This document shows, one piece after another, positions 7,808 through 19,153 of a DNA stretch of 60,295 nt. Position 1 is the stretch's first letter, and every line of letters starts with the position of its first letter. The notes under the pieces were generated by a model. That model saw nothing but the letters and a program-made list of their open reading frames with translations, did not search any database and was not told the DNA's origin. The DNA comes from Kiloniellales bacterium (GTDB taxonomy: Bacteria > Pseudomonadota > Alphaproteobacteria > Kiloniellales > JAKSDN01). The stretch is taken from NCBI GenBank assembly GCA_030064845.1, contig JASJEC010000028.1:1-60295 (forward strand). The letters run 5' to 3'. Position numbers and translations under genes: made by a program.

Positions 7808-8893
7808 TCAGCTCTTGAGCTTGAGGTAGAGGTAGTCGTAGTAGTCGGCGGTGGTGTTGATCCGCATGAGGGCCCCGGCGAGCATCTGGTGGCGCGCCTC
7901 GGGGTACTTACGCACCAGCGGCGCCATCACGTTGCTGAACCAGGCCTCGCCGTGCTGGATGTCGAGCTCGGCGTGGCCGCCGTAGTAGGCCAGGGTCTCC
8001 GCGTCCTCGACCCCGACGCGGCGGCAACCGCTGAGAATCCTCTCGTACTGTTCCGGGTCCATGTACTCGGCAACGCCCATCGCGCCCATGTATCTGAAGT
8101 AGTTGCGCCGATGAAGCCCGAAATAGACGTAGAGGTTGTAGCCGGCCAGACCCGGCCAATCCAACCTCTCGTGCAGGCCGTTCGACGTCAGCTGCTCGTC
8201 GCGAAGGTCGGTACCCGTCCCGCGCAGCAGGCGCTTGAAGAGCTCCGTATGCCGGTCCTGGTTGTTGCCGTCACCCATCTCGTCCCAGAAGTTGACGGCC
8301 AGCTCGCCGCGCACCTCGTCGTCCGCGCCCAGCAGCGACAGAACCATCAGGTCGCAGAAGCGCAGCACGAGCGTTCCCTCGTGCAGGAAGAAGTCCAGGA
8401 CCTGGCCGTTGTCCGCCTCGTGCTCTAGAAAGTCGAACAAGCGGTGCTTGGCGAGGCTGTGCGCCGCGCAGAAGTCCTTCATGAAGGTGACGAACTTGGT
8501 TTCGTCACAGGGGATGTCGGCCTGCGAAAGGTCGATGCGGGCGGTTTCGTAGGCCTCCCAGGCCTTCTCGAGGTCGCTGCGCACACGCATGATGAAGGGG
8601 TGGTACTGGTTCCCGCCCATCGCCGGATGCGGCGGCCTGATACTGTCGTCGTAGAGGTGGTACAGCGCGCTGTGCGCCTCCAGCAACGCCCGTTCGTCGC
8701 GCTCGCGGAAGGCGCGCCCGAGCGTTTCCTCGAGCTGCTCCATGAAGTCGGGAAAGAACGCGCCCCCTGGCGCCAACAGTGTGTCCAGGTCCTGGTGCGC
8801 GAGCAGCCAAACGACCTTGTCCGACAGAGACTGCGGCGCGGCGCTGAGCGCCGGAGCCGCCGACGGCTTGCTTTCTCTTAAACCCGATTGCAT
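7808..8893 (-). CDS. Iron-containing redox enzyme, haem-oxygenase-like diiron oxidase fold
   Basis: A 361-residue, mostly helical protein. The C-terminal ligand helix GGHAELDIQHGEAWF has the H-x3-D-x2-H pattern of haem-oxygenase-like diiron oxidases (the Haem_oxygenas_2 family), and an earlier FWDEMGDGNNQDRHTELF helix carries E and H candidates. Characterised relatives use an Fe2 centre and O2 on varied substrates; the substrate here is unknown. The start is placed at 8893 (MQSGL) because a GGGGG ribosome-site run lies just upstream; the frame is open further upstream. The 200-bp leader holds two palindromes listed separately. The neighbouring USP gene lies downstream on the same strand. Confidence 0.72.
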   Translation of the reverse strand: MQSGLRESKPSAAPALSAAPQSLSDKVVWLLAHQDLDTLLAPGGAFFPDFMEQLEETLGRAFRERDERALLEAHSALYHLYDDSIRPPHPAMGGNQYHPFIMRVRSDLEKAWEAYETARIDLSQADIPCDETKFVTFMKDFCAAHSLAKHRLFDFLEHEADNGQVLDFFLHEGTLVLRFCDLMVLSLLGADDEVRGELAVNFWDEMGDGNNQDRHTELFKRLLRGTGTDLRDEQLTSNGLHERLDWPGLAGYNLYVYFGLHRRNYFRYMGAMGVAEYMDPEQYERILSGCRRVGVEDAETLAYYGGHAELDIQHGEAWFSNVMAPLVRKYPEARHQMLAGALMRINTTADYYDYLYLKLKS

Positions 8894-8997
8894 CGATTTT
8901 ACCCCCCTCGTCGGCAGGTTCCGGTGCCACCCCTTGCGGGCGTTGCCCCGCATGTTGTGCTCGCGAAGAAGCGAACGTTACGAAACGCATAAATCGA

Positions 8998-9014
8998 TTA
9001 ATGTAATACATCAA
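8998..9014. promoter_or_regulatory. 17-bp near-perfect palindrome, operator-like
   Basis: TTAATGTAATACATCAA reads as two 8-base arms around a central A with one mismatch. It lies about 105 bases upstream of the diiron oxidase start, in an AT-rich stretch between two minus-strand genes. Size and spacing fit a dimeric regulator site. It is only loosely like a CRP/FNR box and no regulator is assigned. Confidence 0.4.
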
Positions 9015-9020
9015 GACTAT

Positions 9021-9058
9021 TCGCCGTTCTGTGAAGCGCTTCACAGGCTTAGCGGCGA
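9021..9058. other. Hairpin with 18-bp perfect palindrome core
   Basis: CTGTGAAGCGCTTCACAG (9029-9046) is a perfect palindrome. It is flanked by outer arms TCGCCG (9021-9026) and CGGCGA (9053-9058). It lies just downstream of the minus-strand histidine kinase and upstream of the diiron oxidase, so it could be a terminator-like hairpin or a second operator. There is no clean U-run. Confidence 0.45.
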
Positions 9059-9092
9059 AAGGTTCGAAGACGGGGAGGCCGCGGATCTACAG

Positions 9093-11012
<1,920 letters not shown>

Positions 11013-11242
11013 CCTGACTTGGCCGGCAACCTGGGTCGCTGGCGGATCTCGAGATCAGTTGGCTTTTGTAGTCTTTTTTACTTAATAATAAATTGCTATC
11101 AAGAGTTTACGTGGCCTGCGGCCCGGCGTCGCGGGATTGGGCCGTCTGGAAACGGTACGGCACGGGAGAAATCTGCGCTAAACCATTGATAAAGAATGGC
11201 TACTGCCGTCAGTAAACGGCGACACCGAGCCCGGAGCTACTC
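11013..11242. other. AT-rich upstream region of the histidine kinase
   Basis: About 230 bases with no convincing gene. An AT-rich block near 11066-11100 (runs of T and A) is a plausible minus-strand promoter zone for the kinase. The rest of the gap up to 11405 is the repeat element described next. Confidence 0.4.
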
Positions 11243-11381
11243 TAGAGCGGATCATGTTTAGATGGAACCACTACGTGGTTGCCGGCTAAACATGTGAATC
11301 CGCTCTACATCCTAGGTTTAGAGCAGATTCACCGGGTTGATGGATCGCCCGTGGCGATTCCATCAACCCGGATCTGCTCTA
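11243..11381. repeat. Two-hairpin intergenic element (A then B, reverse orientation)
   Basis: Hairpin A (11243-11307) opens TAGAGCGGATC and closes GAATCCGCTCTA, with inner arms around GGAACCAC/GTGGTT. An 11-base spacer follows, then hairpin B (11319-11381) opens TAGAGCAGATTC and closes GGATCTGCTCTA around GGGTTGATGGA/TCCATCAACCC. The same A, spacer and B recur at 29782-29920 and 54967-55101 in opposite order, so this copy is inverted. Confidence 0.85.
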
Positions 11382-11405
11382 GGGCCCGGCGCCGCCGATT
11401 GCCTG

Positions 11406-12836
11406 TCAGCCTTGTTTCACCTCGCTCCACGCGCTCTTGTCGATGTCCAGATCCGGGAACTTGTCCGGGTCGAAGACGGGGAGGTCGTTGCCTGCCTTCA
11501 GCTGGTCTGTGAAATCGTTCAGCAGGCGCATGCCGACAGGGAACAGCATGGTGATCGTCAAGAGGTTGACCAGCGCCAGAACGCCCATCATCGGGTCGGA
11601 GAAGAAGAACACTGCGGTCGCGCCGGGAGCCGTCGACCCCAGGAACACCAGGCAGACGATCAGGATCCGCAGTATGTGCTTGGAGATCTCGGTGTCGGTG
11701 AAGACGGTGAGCGCATTCTCACCGAGATAGTAGTTGTAGATGATGGAACTGAAGGCGAAGAGCAGGATCGCCGCGGTCAGGAAGTATTGGGCCCACTCTC
11801 CCATGTGCGAAACCAGGGACTGCTGGGTCAGGGCGACGCCGTTGATGTCCGCCGCCCCGGCGACGTAGACGTCGCCCAGAAGGATCACGAAGGCCGTGCA
11901 GGAGCAGATGAGGATGGTGTCGATGAAGACCGACAGGGACTGCACGATGCCCTGGTTGATCGGATGGCGCACGAAGGCCACGGCGGCCACATTGGGTGCA
12001 CTGCCCAGGCCTGCCTCGTTGGAGAACAGCCCGCGCCGGAGGCCGTTGGCGACCGCAGCGCCCATGCCGCCGCCGACCGCCTCCTCGAAACCGAAGGCAT
12101 TCTTGACGATCAGCGAGAACACGGCGGGGATATCGCCGATGTTGATCAGCACGATCAAGAGGGCCATCCCGATGTAGCCGATGGCCATGATGGGGACCAC
12201 CACATCGGCGACCTTGGCGATCCGCTTGATGCCGCCGTAGACGACGAAACCGGTCAGAACCGCGAGCAGGCCGCCGGTCCAGATGCGGTCGATGCCCATG
12301 CTGTCCTGGGCCGCACCGGCTACGGTGTTCCCCTGGAAGGCGTTGAAGCCCAGGGCGAAGGCCGCGATCAGGCAAACCGCATAGATGATCGCCAGCCATT
12401 TGTACTGCGGTCCCAGGCCGTGGAGGATGTACTGGGCGGGCCCGCCGCGAAAGGTGCCATTCTCGTCCGATCGCTTGAACGCCTGGGCCAGTGAGCACTC
12501 GAACAGGCTGGTGGCCATGCCGATCAGCGCAATCGCCCACATCCAGAAGACCGCGCCGGGGCCGCCCAGCGTGATGGCCACGGCCACGCCGGCGATGTTG
12601 CCGCCACCGACCCGTCCGCCGACGCTGACAAAGAGGGCCTCGCGCGACGAGACGTGTCGGCCCGGTTCGATCTGACCGCCCGGAAAGAGCACCCGGAACA
12701 TGCGGCCGAAGAACCGGAACTGGACCAGTCCCGAGGCCAGCGTGAAGAAACAGCCGAGCACCACCAGGAAGGGGATCAGAGCCCATCCCCAGGTGCCGTC
12801 GCCGATAGCTGCGAAAATGGATTCAAGGAACTCCAT
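11406..12836 (-). CDS. Alanine/glycine:cation symporter family (AGCS) transporter
   Basis: A 476-residue polytopic membrane protein of the AGCS family, which couples uptake of alanine, glycine or related small amino acids to Na+ (or H+). Recognisable family segments are GGRVGGGNIAGVAVAITLGG near residue 75, the SLFECSLAQAFK helix, and LRRGLFSNEAGLGSAPNVAA in the second half. Length and start (ATG 12836) are normal for the family. It is a single gene, with the two-hairpin element lying at its 3' end, where it could end transcription. Confidence 0.9.
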   Translation of the reverse strand: MEFLESIFAAIGDGTWGWALIPFLVVLGCFFTLASGLVQFRFFGRMFRVLFPGGQIEPGRHVSSREALFVSVGGRVGGGNIAGVAVAITLGGPGAVFWMWAIALIGMATSLFECSLAQAFKRSDENGTFRGGPAQYILHGLGPQYKWLAIIYAVCLIAAFALGFNAFQGNTVAGAAQDSMGIDRIWTGGLLAVLTGFVVYGGIKRIAKVADVVVPIMAIGYIGMALLIVLINIGDIPAVFSLIVKNAFGFEEAVGGGMGAAVANGLRRGLFSNEAGLGSAPNVAAVAFVRHPINQGIVQSLSVFIDTILICSCTAFVILLGDVYVAGAADINGVALTQQSLVSHMGEWAQYFLTAAILLFAFSSIIYNYYLGENALTVFTDTEISKHILRILIVCLVFLGSTAPGATAVFFFSDPMMGVLALVNLLTITMLFPVGMRLLNDFTDQLKAGNDLPVFDPDKFPDLDIDKSAWSEVKQG

Positions 12837-13275
12837 GGTTCCGCTCCCCCTGTTCTGTTGATCGGCTTCTTGTTGTCAGGCGCCAGTACCCGTGGGCCGA
12901 CAGCCACCGCCTTCCGGCCGCAGCCGGTGATCACGACACTACTGCTTTGCGGCGTACTCTGGTTCGGCGCGGCCGGAGCGCCAAGTCGCGCCATACGTCT
13001 GCATGGCCGCAAGGGAGCGAACAGTGTTCCATCTCAACCGTCGGTGATGCAAGCAATCCCGTGATCGATCGCGCCGCGAAGGGCTCGCCCACGATCATCG
13101 AGAACAAGCGGCCAAAGGGGTTGACGGAGAATGAGCGACCGCCGGGCCTTGGCGGCAAGGCGCGCGATGGCCGGCGCGCCGGCAAGGGCGTCGCCGTTGG
13201 CATTCCGGGGATCGGCCCGCGCCGACGCGAGACGAGGCACCGGACCCAGGCAGGTCCGGTCGAGAGAGACCGGCC
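12837..13275. other. Gene-free stretch between two minus-strand genes
   Basis: Small overlapping frames here on both strands have no family features or ribosome sites and look like GC-driven noise. The part next to 12836 carries GGGGGAGCGG reading leftward, the ribosome site of the AGCS gene. No riboswitch or strong hairpin was seen. Confidence 0.5.
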
Positions 13276-14085
13276 TCAGGCGCCCTTCACGGCCGCTTCC
13301 TGTTGCTTGCCTTCGGCTTCGTCGAGTTCCTTCAGCTTGCTGCGCAGCCGCGCCTGGCGTTGCGCCGTCATGTCGACGAACTTCTCGACGTCCAGGCTCA
13401 GGGCGCCGGCGAAAAGGGTCTCCAGCTCCCTGGGCATGCCCTGGATCGAGAGGCTGGCCCGCTCGCGGATGCCCTCGAAGATCATCCGCTTCTCGTCCAG
13501 GAAGGCGGTGGCATCGAACCCGAGCCCGGCGATGTAGTCGCCGTATCTCTGCAGGCGGCTCTGCAGCAGGTGGACGTACTCGCCCAGCAGGAACTCGGTG
13601 GCGATCACGAAGGGGCGGGGCGGCTTGTCGGCTAGGGTGTTGAGCGCGTTGATGATGTCGAACAGGCTGTCGGAGAAGCTCATCAGGAGCTCGCGGTACT
13701 CGACGTCTATCCGCTCCGCCTCCTTGATCTTCTCCTCGACCCGGGCGTCGGTCGACCACCAGATCGAGAGCAGGAAACCGAGGGTGACCGCGAAGAGGCT
13801 GGTCAGGATGATCTTGCCGGCGTACATCGGCCCCGTGACAACGTCGAGATGCTCGAACAGGAACACCGAGCCGACGAAGAGGGTCACGAAGACCACCAGC
13901 AGGAGGAACAGAGGTGTGCTGAAGCGCCGCTTGCGCAGCCGCTCCCGGGCCTTGCTGATCCAGGCGCCGTGCCTCAGCTCCATATGCGGGGAGCCGCCAG
14001 CGCCGTTCCGGTTGGTCAGCGCGTCCCGGGCTGCCGAGGCGTAGCGCTCGCCCTTTGAGATCGAACTCTCGACGTATTCACTCAT
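13276..14085 (-). CDS. Membrane protein of unknown function with cytoplasmic helical domain
   Basis: A 269-residue protein starting at 14085, chosen because AAGGAGG lies eight bases upstream. Two membrane helices (about 56-77 and 84-107) are followed by a long charged helical region (DARVEEKIKEAERIDVEYRE, then DEKRMIFEGIRERASLSIQG), ending in a Lys/Glu/Gln-rich tail. It looks like a two-span inner membrane protein with a large cytoplasmic coiled domain. The exported protein gene directly upstream on the same strand (61 bases apart) probably forms an operon with it. No family recognised. Confidence 0.65.
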   Translation of the reverse strand: MSEYVESSISKGERYASAARDALTNRNGAGGSPHMELRHGAWISKARERLRKRRFSTPLFLLLVVFVTLFVGSVFLFEHLDVVTGPMYAGKIILTSLFAVTLGFLLSIWWSTDARVEEKIKEAERIDVEYRELLMSFSDSLFDIINALNTLADKPPRPFVIATEFLLGEYVHLLQSRLQRYGDYIAGLGFDATAFLDEKRMIFEGIRERASLSIQGMPRELETLFAGALSLDVEKFVDMTAQRQARLRSKLKELDEAEGKQQEAAVKGA

Positions 14086-14146
14086 GGCGGCGTCCTCCTT
14101 CCTCTGTCGGCCGGCGAACCCGCCGGCCCGCCGGTCGCGCCGGCGT

Positions 14147-15046
14147 CTAGTGCTTGACCTCACCGACCAGCGTGACTGTGGTTCCGAGCTCGGAGAGCGA
14201 GGTCGAGCTCTCCGTGATCTTGAAGACGACGATCTCGTCCCGGTGCTCGATCCCGAAGATGCTGCCGGCGGCCTCGTTGTTGGCGGCCGGCAGCTCAAGC
14301 CGGTCCACCCGCCGGGCTTTCTCGGCCGCTTCGGCCAGGTGGCCCTTGGTCTTGATTTTTTGGAAGTCCGCCTCGGTCAGGGCGAGGAACTGCGCCTCGC
14401 TGTCGTCGAGCTTGTCGATCGCGATCACGACGTTCACACCGTCCACGGTCTTCCAGCCGAGCGCGAAGTCCTCGGCGCCGCTGACCTGCCGTTCGCCGAC
14501 GCGGCGGAACTCGAAGCCCTCTTGCCGGACCGGCTTGGCCGTCGGCGCCGGGTCTTTGGCCGGGGGCTGGGGGTCGCGGACCTCGACCCGCAGGGTCGCG
14601 CGGGCGGTCTGCCCGTCCCCGTCCGTGACCGAGACCCGGAATCTGTAGCTTCCTGCCTTGTCGAGCTTCCGGTTGATGTAGTTCGCGAAGTTGAGCGTGA
14701 CGTCCTTGTGCTGCCGGACCCGTCGCTCCAGCCCGAAGAGGTCGAAGTGCGCCCGCTCGGGCGTCGTCGCCAGATCTATCTCGTAGGATCGCTCGCTGAC
14801 GACCAGGTTTTCGATCCGGTTCGGGGCTTCGACCCGGAGACGGATCTTCTCGAACTGTCCGAGGACGCCGCCCTGCGGTTGGGAGATCACGAAGCCCTGA
14901 GACGTAATCTCGGGGATATCGGCCGCGACGGCCGGCAGGGCGAACAGCAGGGCGAAGCCCGAAAGAACGCCCGCCCAGCACGCGACCGGTCTCGGCCGGC
15001 GAACCGGGAGCCGAACTCTCTCCGCACGAAACCATTTCCGCTGCAC
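14147..15046 (-). CDS. Exported protein of unknown function with beta-sandwich-like region
   Basis: A 299-residue protein with a long basic N-region, a hydrophobic segment and an ALPAVAA-type signal peptidase site near residue 41. The mature part includes ITSQGFVISQPQGG, a periplasmic sensor-like stretch SYRFRVSVTDGDGQTARATL typical of cadherin/PKD-like beta sandwiches, a Pro-rich linker (about 160-172), and a C-terminal domain. The gene pairs with the two-span membrane protein downstream, suggesting an envelope complex (inference). Function not recognised. Confidence 0.65.
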   Translation of the reverse strand: MQRKWFRAERVRLPVRRPRPVACWAGVLSGFALLFALPAVAADIPEITSQGFVISQPQGGVLGQFEKIRLRVEAPNRIENLVVSERSYEIDLATTPERAHFDLFGLERRVRQHKDVTLNFANYINRKLDKAGSYRFRVSVTDGDGQTARATLRVEVRDPQPPAKDPAPTAKPVRQEGFEFRRVGERQVSGAEDFALGWKTVDGVNVVIAIDKLDDSEAQFLALTEADFQKIKTKGHLAEAAEKARRVDRLELPAANNEAAGSIFGIEHRDEIVVFKITESSTSLSELGTTVTLVGEVKH

Positions 15047-15267
15047 ATGCCCCTCCCTTGCTGCAACCGAGGATCGGGACGTCTCCCCTTCCGGTAATTA
15101 CCTTCACTGCTACATGAAAAGCGGGATATGTCTTTGATCCAGCGCAATCCCTTTGCGGCCGCCACTGGGGCGGCGGGTAGGGGCTTTCTGGAGGGCAGGA
15201 GATGCCGGCTGCTTCCGGCGTGCCGTACAAAGCGCCGCGGCGGCTTTGCGCCGTTCGAGCAACCGGA

Positions 15268-16206
15268 CTACTCACCCGAGCGCAGAAACACCGACCATCC
15301 GGCCTTGGCGGCGAGGCGCTCGAGGGCGAGTGTGCCGACCAGGGAGTTGCCGTTGTCGTTGAGCCCGGGCGACCAGGCGGCGATGGCGCAGCGGTTCGGC
15401 ACGACGGCCAGGATGCCGCCGCCGACGCCGCTCTTACCCGGCAGTCCGACCCGGAAAGCGAAGTCGCCCGAAGCGTCGTAGTGTCCGCAGGTCAGCATGA
15501 TGGCGTTGATCCGGCGCGCCCGTTCCTCCGACACGATCTGTTGGCCGGTGACCGGGTCCCGGCCGCCGGCGGCGAGGAACAGGGCGGCGCGTGCCAGCTG
15601 CGCGCAGTTCATGGCGATCGCGCACTGCCGGAAGTAGACCTCGAGAACCTCTTCGACCGGGTTCTCCAGATTGCCGAAACCCTTCATGAAGTTGGCCAGA
15701 CTGGCGTTCCGGAATCCGGTTTCACGCTCGGAGAGCGCGACCTCCCCATCGACCTCGATCGAGGCGTCCTGGCTCAACTCTCTGATGAAGCCGGTAATTT
15801 CCTCGACGGCGGCTGCAGCGCGCCGGGAGCCAAGCACCACGTCGCTCACCGCCAGGGCGCCCGCGTTGATGAAGGGGTTGCGCGGGATGCCGCGCTCCCG
15901 TTCGAGCTGCACGATGGAATTGAAGGGGGATCCTGACGGTTCCCGCCCGACGCGCTGCCACAGGTCGCCGCCCCGCTTGTTCAAGGCGAGGGTCAGCGTG
16001 AAGACCTTGGAGACGCTCTGGATCGAGAAGCGGTCATGCGCATCGCCGACCGCGGTGACCCTTCCTTCCAGATCGACCACGGCGATCCCGAATTTCCGTG
16101 GGTCGACCCGCGCCAGGGCCGGGATGTAGTCGGCGACCCGGCCGGTCCCGATCCGCGGTTCCAGAAAGGCCCGCGTTTCCTCCAGTATCGCCTTGAGATC
16201 GGTCAT
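15268..16206 (-). CDS. glsA: Glutaminase A
   Basis: A 312-residue serine-type glutaminase that hydrolyses L-glutamine to glutamate and ammonia. The beta-lactamase-like fold is marked by [15 protein letters not shown], with the catalytic SxxK pair Ser64/Lys67. Further family blocks are [26 protein letters not shown], a NFMKGFGN stretch and [14 protein letters not shown] near the C-terminus. The start is placed at ATG 16206, giving the usual length; the frame stays open 24 bases upstream. It is divergent from the glutathione transferase gene. Confidence 0.93.
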   Translation of the reverse strand: MTDLKAILEETRAFLEPRIGTGRVADYIPALARVDPRKFGIAVVDLEGRVTAVGDAHDRFSIQSVSKVFTLTLALNKRGGDLWQRVGREPSGSPFNSIVQLERERGIPRNPFINAGALAVSDVVLGSRRAAAAVEEITGFIRELSQDASIEVDGEVALSERETGFRNASLANFMKGFGNLENPVEEVLEVYFRQCAIAMNCAQLARAALFLAAGGRDPVTGQQIVSEERARRINAIMLTCGHYDASGDFAFRVGLPGKSGVGGGILAVVPNRCAIAAWSPGLNDNGNSLVGTLALERLAAKAGWSVFLRSGE

Positions 16207-16371
16207 CCTTGCCTCTGTCGCCCCCGTCAAAAGCCTGTCCCATCCCCCGAAAGCGCTGTCCAGTTTAGACGTGTGGCCGCTCGGCGGCAGCCTCGTAAAT
16301 TGCTGGCGAGAGGCGGAGCGGTTATCCTTCTGGGTCCATCCCGATCATCGACTGCACACCCGCTCCCCGCT

Positions 16372-17115
16372 ATGGCAGACCCTGACTACCGCTTGTACTA
16401 CTGGCCCGACATCCAGGGACGCGGCGAGTTCGTGCGCCTCGTGCTCGAAGACGCGGGCGCGCCCTACGTGGACGTCGCCAGGCTCCCCGACGAGGAAGGG
16501 GGCGGGGTGCCCGCGCTGTTGGAGTTTCTCGAGCGCGACGACGTCGGCACGCCGACCCTGGCGCCGCCGGTCCTGCAGCACGGCGACCTCTGCATCAGCC
16601 AGACCGCCACCATCTGCGCCTACCTCGGCGAGCGGCACGGGCTCGCCCCGGAGGGCGACGCGCGGTGGCAGGCGCAGCATCTGCAGCTCACGCTCGCCGA
16701 CTTCGTGGTCGAGATCCACGACACGCACCACCCGATCGCGGGCTCGCTGTACTACGAGGATCAGAAGGCGGAAGCGCAGCGGCGCACCGCGGTGTTTCGG
16801 GAGGAACGCCTGCCCAGGTTCCTCGGCTACTTCGAGCGTGTGCTGACGTTGAACGCGGCTGCCGAGGGTCGCTGGCTCGTTGGCGCGGACTGCTCACACG
16901 CAGACCTGTCGCTGTTTCAGGTGGTCGCGGGCCTTGAGTACGCCTTCCCCGAGGCGCTTGGCGCCCAGCGCGACGTTTGTCCGAAGGTCTTCGCGCTTGG
17001 CGAGCGTGTTCGCCAACGGCCCAAGGTCGCGGCCTACCTCGCGTCCGAGCGGCGCATAGCGTTCAACGAGCTCGGCATCTTCCGTCACTATCCGGAGCTC
17101 GACGCCCCGTCCTGA
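16372..17115 (+). CDS. Glutathione S-transferase family protein
   Basis: A 247-residue two-domain GST. The thioredoxin-like N-domain starts YRLYYWPDIQGRGEFVRLVL, the Tyr/Arg-containing pattern of sigma/alpha-like GSTs, with the glutathione-contact block LCISQTATICAYLG. The all-helical C-domain carries HADLSLFQVVAGLEYAFP. The start at ATG 16372 trims an implausible N-terminal extension of the open frame; its ribosome site is weak. Substrate unknown. Confidence 0.85.
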   Translation: MADPDYRLYYWPDIQGRGEFVRLVLEDAGAPYVDVARLPDEEGGGVPALLEFLERDDVGTPTLAPPVLQHGDLCISQTATICAYLGERHGLAPEGDARWQAQHLQLTLADFVVEIHDTHHPIAGSLYYEDQKAEAQRRTAVFREERLPRFLGYFERVLTLNAAAEGRWLVGADCSHADLSLFQVVAGLEYAFPEALGAQRDVCPKVFALGERVRQRPKVAAYLASERRIAFNELGIFRHYPELDAPS

Positions 17116-17168
17116 GGCCCGTTCTCCAGAGCGCAGCGCATCTCGCGGTGTGCTTGATGTCCGCGACG

Positions 17169-17555
17169 TCAGTTCCCGGTCAGGGCGACGTATTCCGGAT
17201 CGTCCTGGGCCCGACGTTCGAAGCGCAGGAACTCGTAGTAACCGCAATGCCTAAGACCGGGATAGTCCCGGCAGGCTTGCGGCCGGATCTCGTAGATGCC
17301 GCAACGCCGGGCTTTCCGGTCGAAGAAGGTGCAGATCGTGCCGAAGATCTCGTCGTCCTGGTGGCGCAGGATGCGGGCCCCTTTGCCGTTGTTCCTCGTC
17401 TCGTCCCTGTCTTTCCTGGTGAAGCGCTTCTTGGTGTCCTTGACGGACATTTCGAAGTGCATGGCGAGACGCTCGACGTCGCTCTTTTGGATGGGGATCC
17501 TTGGATAGGAGCAGCAATAGCCGGGGCATTTGCTGCAATCGTAACGCTCTGTCAC
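17169..17555 (-). CDS. YkgJ-type cysteine cluster protein
   Basis: A 128-residue protein with the Zn/Fe-chelating cysteine pattern of the YkgJ (CxxCxxxCC) family: CSKCPGYCCSYPRI at the N-terminus, then ICTFFDRKARRCGIYEIRP and QACRDYPGLRHCGYYEFLRF. Members bind iron or zinc, and some are metal-insertion or oxygenase-like proteins. It starts at GTG 17555 with AGGGAGAGG upstream. It is an isolated gene convergent with the GST. Confidence 0.85.
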   Translation of the reverse strand: MTERYDCSKCPGYCCSYPRIPIQKSDVERLAMHFEMSVKDTKKRFTRKDRDETRNNGKGARILRHQDDEIFGTICTFFDRKARRCGIYEIRPQACRDYPGLRHCGYYEFLRFERRAQDDPEYVALTGN

Positions 17556-17651
17556 CTGGAAGCGCCTCTCCCTCGGGGCCGGGACGGCAGGGTTGTGCGG
17601 AACATTCCCGCCGTCTCCCGGATTGTCAAGCGGGGGTAGGGTCGGTGGGTA

Positions 17652-18386
17652 TCAGGAGTTCACCATGCCGCCGTCGACATTGATGGTCTGTCCGGTGATG
17701 TAGCTCGCCTCGTCACTGCAGAGGAAGCGGATCACGCTGGCGACCTCGCGCGGCTGACCGAGGCGTTTCAGCGGAACGCTCTCGACCAGTTTCGGGGCCT
17801 GCGCCAGCATCTCCTGGGGCATGGGCGTGTCGATCAGGCCGGGCGCGAGCGCGTTGACCAGGACCTCGGGCGCCAGACGGCGGGAAAGCGAGCGGGTCAT
17901 GCCGACCAGCCCGCCCTTGGCGGCCGAGTAGGCGGTGTGCGCCCGGCTGCCGCGCTGAAAGGCCAGCGACGAGGTCAGCACGATCCGGCCGGTTCCCTCG
18001 GGGTCGAAGCGGGGCAGGCAGGCGACGACCATGTCGAAAGCGTTGGTCAGGTTCGCCGCCATGATCGGGTCGTAGATCTCCCGACGGTCGTCGGGGACCA
18101 GACTATCGGGCAGGAAGATCCCGGCCAGGTGGACCAGGGCGTGGATCGGGGCGGGCAGTGATTCAAGGGCGGCCGCACAAGCCTCCGGACCCGAGAGGTC
18201 CGAAACCTGGGCGCGCCAGTCCCCGCCAGTGCCCAAAGCTTCCCGCAGCCGGTCCTCCGTATCTTCCCGGACGTCGATCAGATGCAGGCTGGCCCCCGCC
18301 TCGAGAAACAGCTTCGCGGTCTCGACGCCGATGCCACCGGCCGCCCCGGTGATGACGATGGCCTTGCCTTCGAGATCCCGGTACAT
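17652..18386 (-). CDS. SDR family oxidoreductase
   Basis: A 244-residue classical short-chain dehydrogenase. The cofactor motif is [14 protein letters not shown], with Asp at the end of the second strand (LIDVRED) suggesting NAD preference. The catalytic YSAAKGG tetrad (Tyr-x3-Lys) follows an LTSSLAF serine block, and the end has [14 protein letters not shown] 18386 has AAGGGGAAAGG upstream. Substrate not predictable. Confidence 0.87.
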   Translation of the reverse strand: MYRDLEGKAIVITGAAGGIGVETAKLFLEAGASLHLIDVREDTEDRLREALGTGGDWRAQVSDLSGPEACAAALESLPAPIHALVHLAGIFLPDSLVPDDRREIYDPIMAANLTNAFDMVVACLPRFDPEGTGRIVLTSSLAFQRGSRAHTAYSAAKGGLVGMTRSLSRRLAPEVLVNALAPGLIDTPMPQEMLAQAPKLVESVPLKRLGQPREVASVIRFLCSDEASYITGQTINVDGGMVNS

Positions 18387-18463
18387 GCCCTTTCCCCTTG
18401 ATCGCTCTTTTCCGAAGGACCAGACAGATTAGCGAAACCCGGCGCGTATCAGGGAAGAGGTGA

Positions 18464-19153
18464 TCACCCAAGTCGGAACGAGTTCAAGATTTGGTTCAGA
18501 TTCGCCCAAAGATTTGGATCGGCTTCAAATCCAACCGGACGTGTGGCCGTCGCGATGTAGGCCTGACCGTCACTGATTATGACCCGCTGGATCTGGTCCG
18601 CGATCATGCCGCCGTAATTGCCCCGCATAACCCTGACGCCTGTGTTGGACGCGTCGTCTATCTGCACGTCTGTGAGTTCGAAGCCATATGCTCTAATGAT
18701 CGGATTGCTGTTTTCCATCCACCCGCGGATCGAAAATCCCTGGGCAGGCTCAATGGTCACATTGACGTTCGGTACGAAGTTGCCCCAAGACCGATTGTAG
18801 GCGATGACGAAATCCAGACCCATGGCTTGGGCGAGCTGGGGGCGCGGACTCCACGAGCCGTCCTGCGGCCAATTGATGGCGTAACCGCGATTGCTGCGTA
18901 AACTTGGTGCGCTTGCCGGTGTGACGCCGGCTGTATCCAATGTAACAGGCCCGGAAACGATTGTTTCGCCAAGCGGCGTGTTCGTTGTCTTGGTCTCGAT
19001 CGAGATTCCCTCTGTTCCGATCGAGATCTTGTCCGCGCCTTTGATCTTGTCCGAAATCTCGTCTTTGAAGACCAACATAAAGGTCACGCCAAGGACACCG
19101 ACGACCACCCAGCGCAGATGTTTGGCCGTGAAACCTTTGCCTTCCTCTGCCAT
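18464..19153 (-). CDS. Membrane-anchored protein with PsbP/DcrB-like tail
   Basis: A 229-residue protein. It has one N-terminal membrane helix (about 13-29), then a linker rich in KISIGTEGISIETKT-like beta repeats and a C-terminal domain of alternating strands. That domain (FVPNVNVTIEPAQGF, then VIISDGQAYIATAT and NLNQILNSFRLG) resembles PsbP/DcrB-fold lipoproteins (tentative). The start is placed at ATG 19153 because GGAGATT precedes it; GTG 19180 is also possible. Base composition is somewhat lower in GC than that of the neighbours. Confidence 0.6.
   Translation of the reverse strand: MAEEGKGFTAKHLRWVVVGVLGVTFMLVFKDEISDKIKGADKISIGTEGISIETKTTNTPLGETIVSGPVTLDTAGVTPASAPSLRSNRGYAINWPQDGSWSPRPQLAQAMGLDFVIAYNRSWGNFVPNVNVTIEPAQGFSIRGWMENSNPIIRAYGFELTDVQIDDASNTGVRVMRGNYGGMIADQIQRVIISDGQAYIATATRPVGFEADPNLWANLNQILNSFRLG

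Noticed and set aside
12837-13275. Possible glycine-type riboswitch before the AGCS symporter
   Set aside because: The paired aptamer core sequences expected for that class were not found on either strand.
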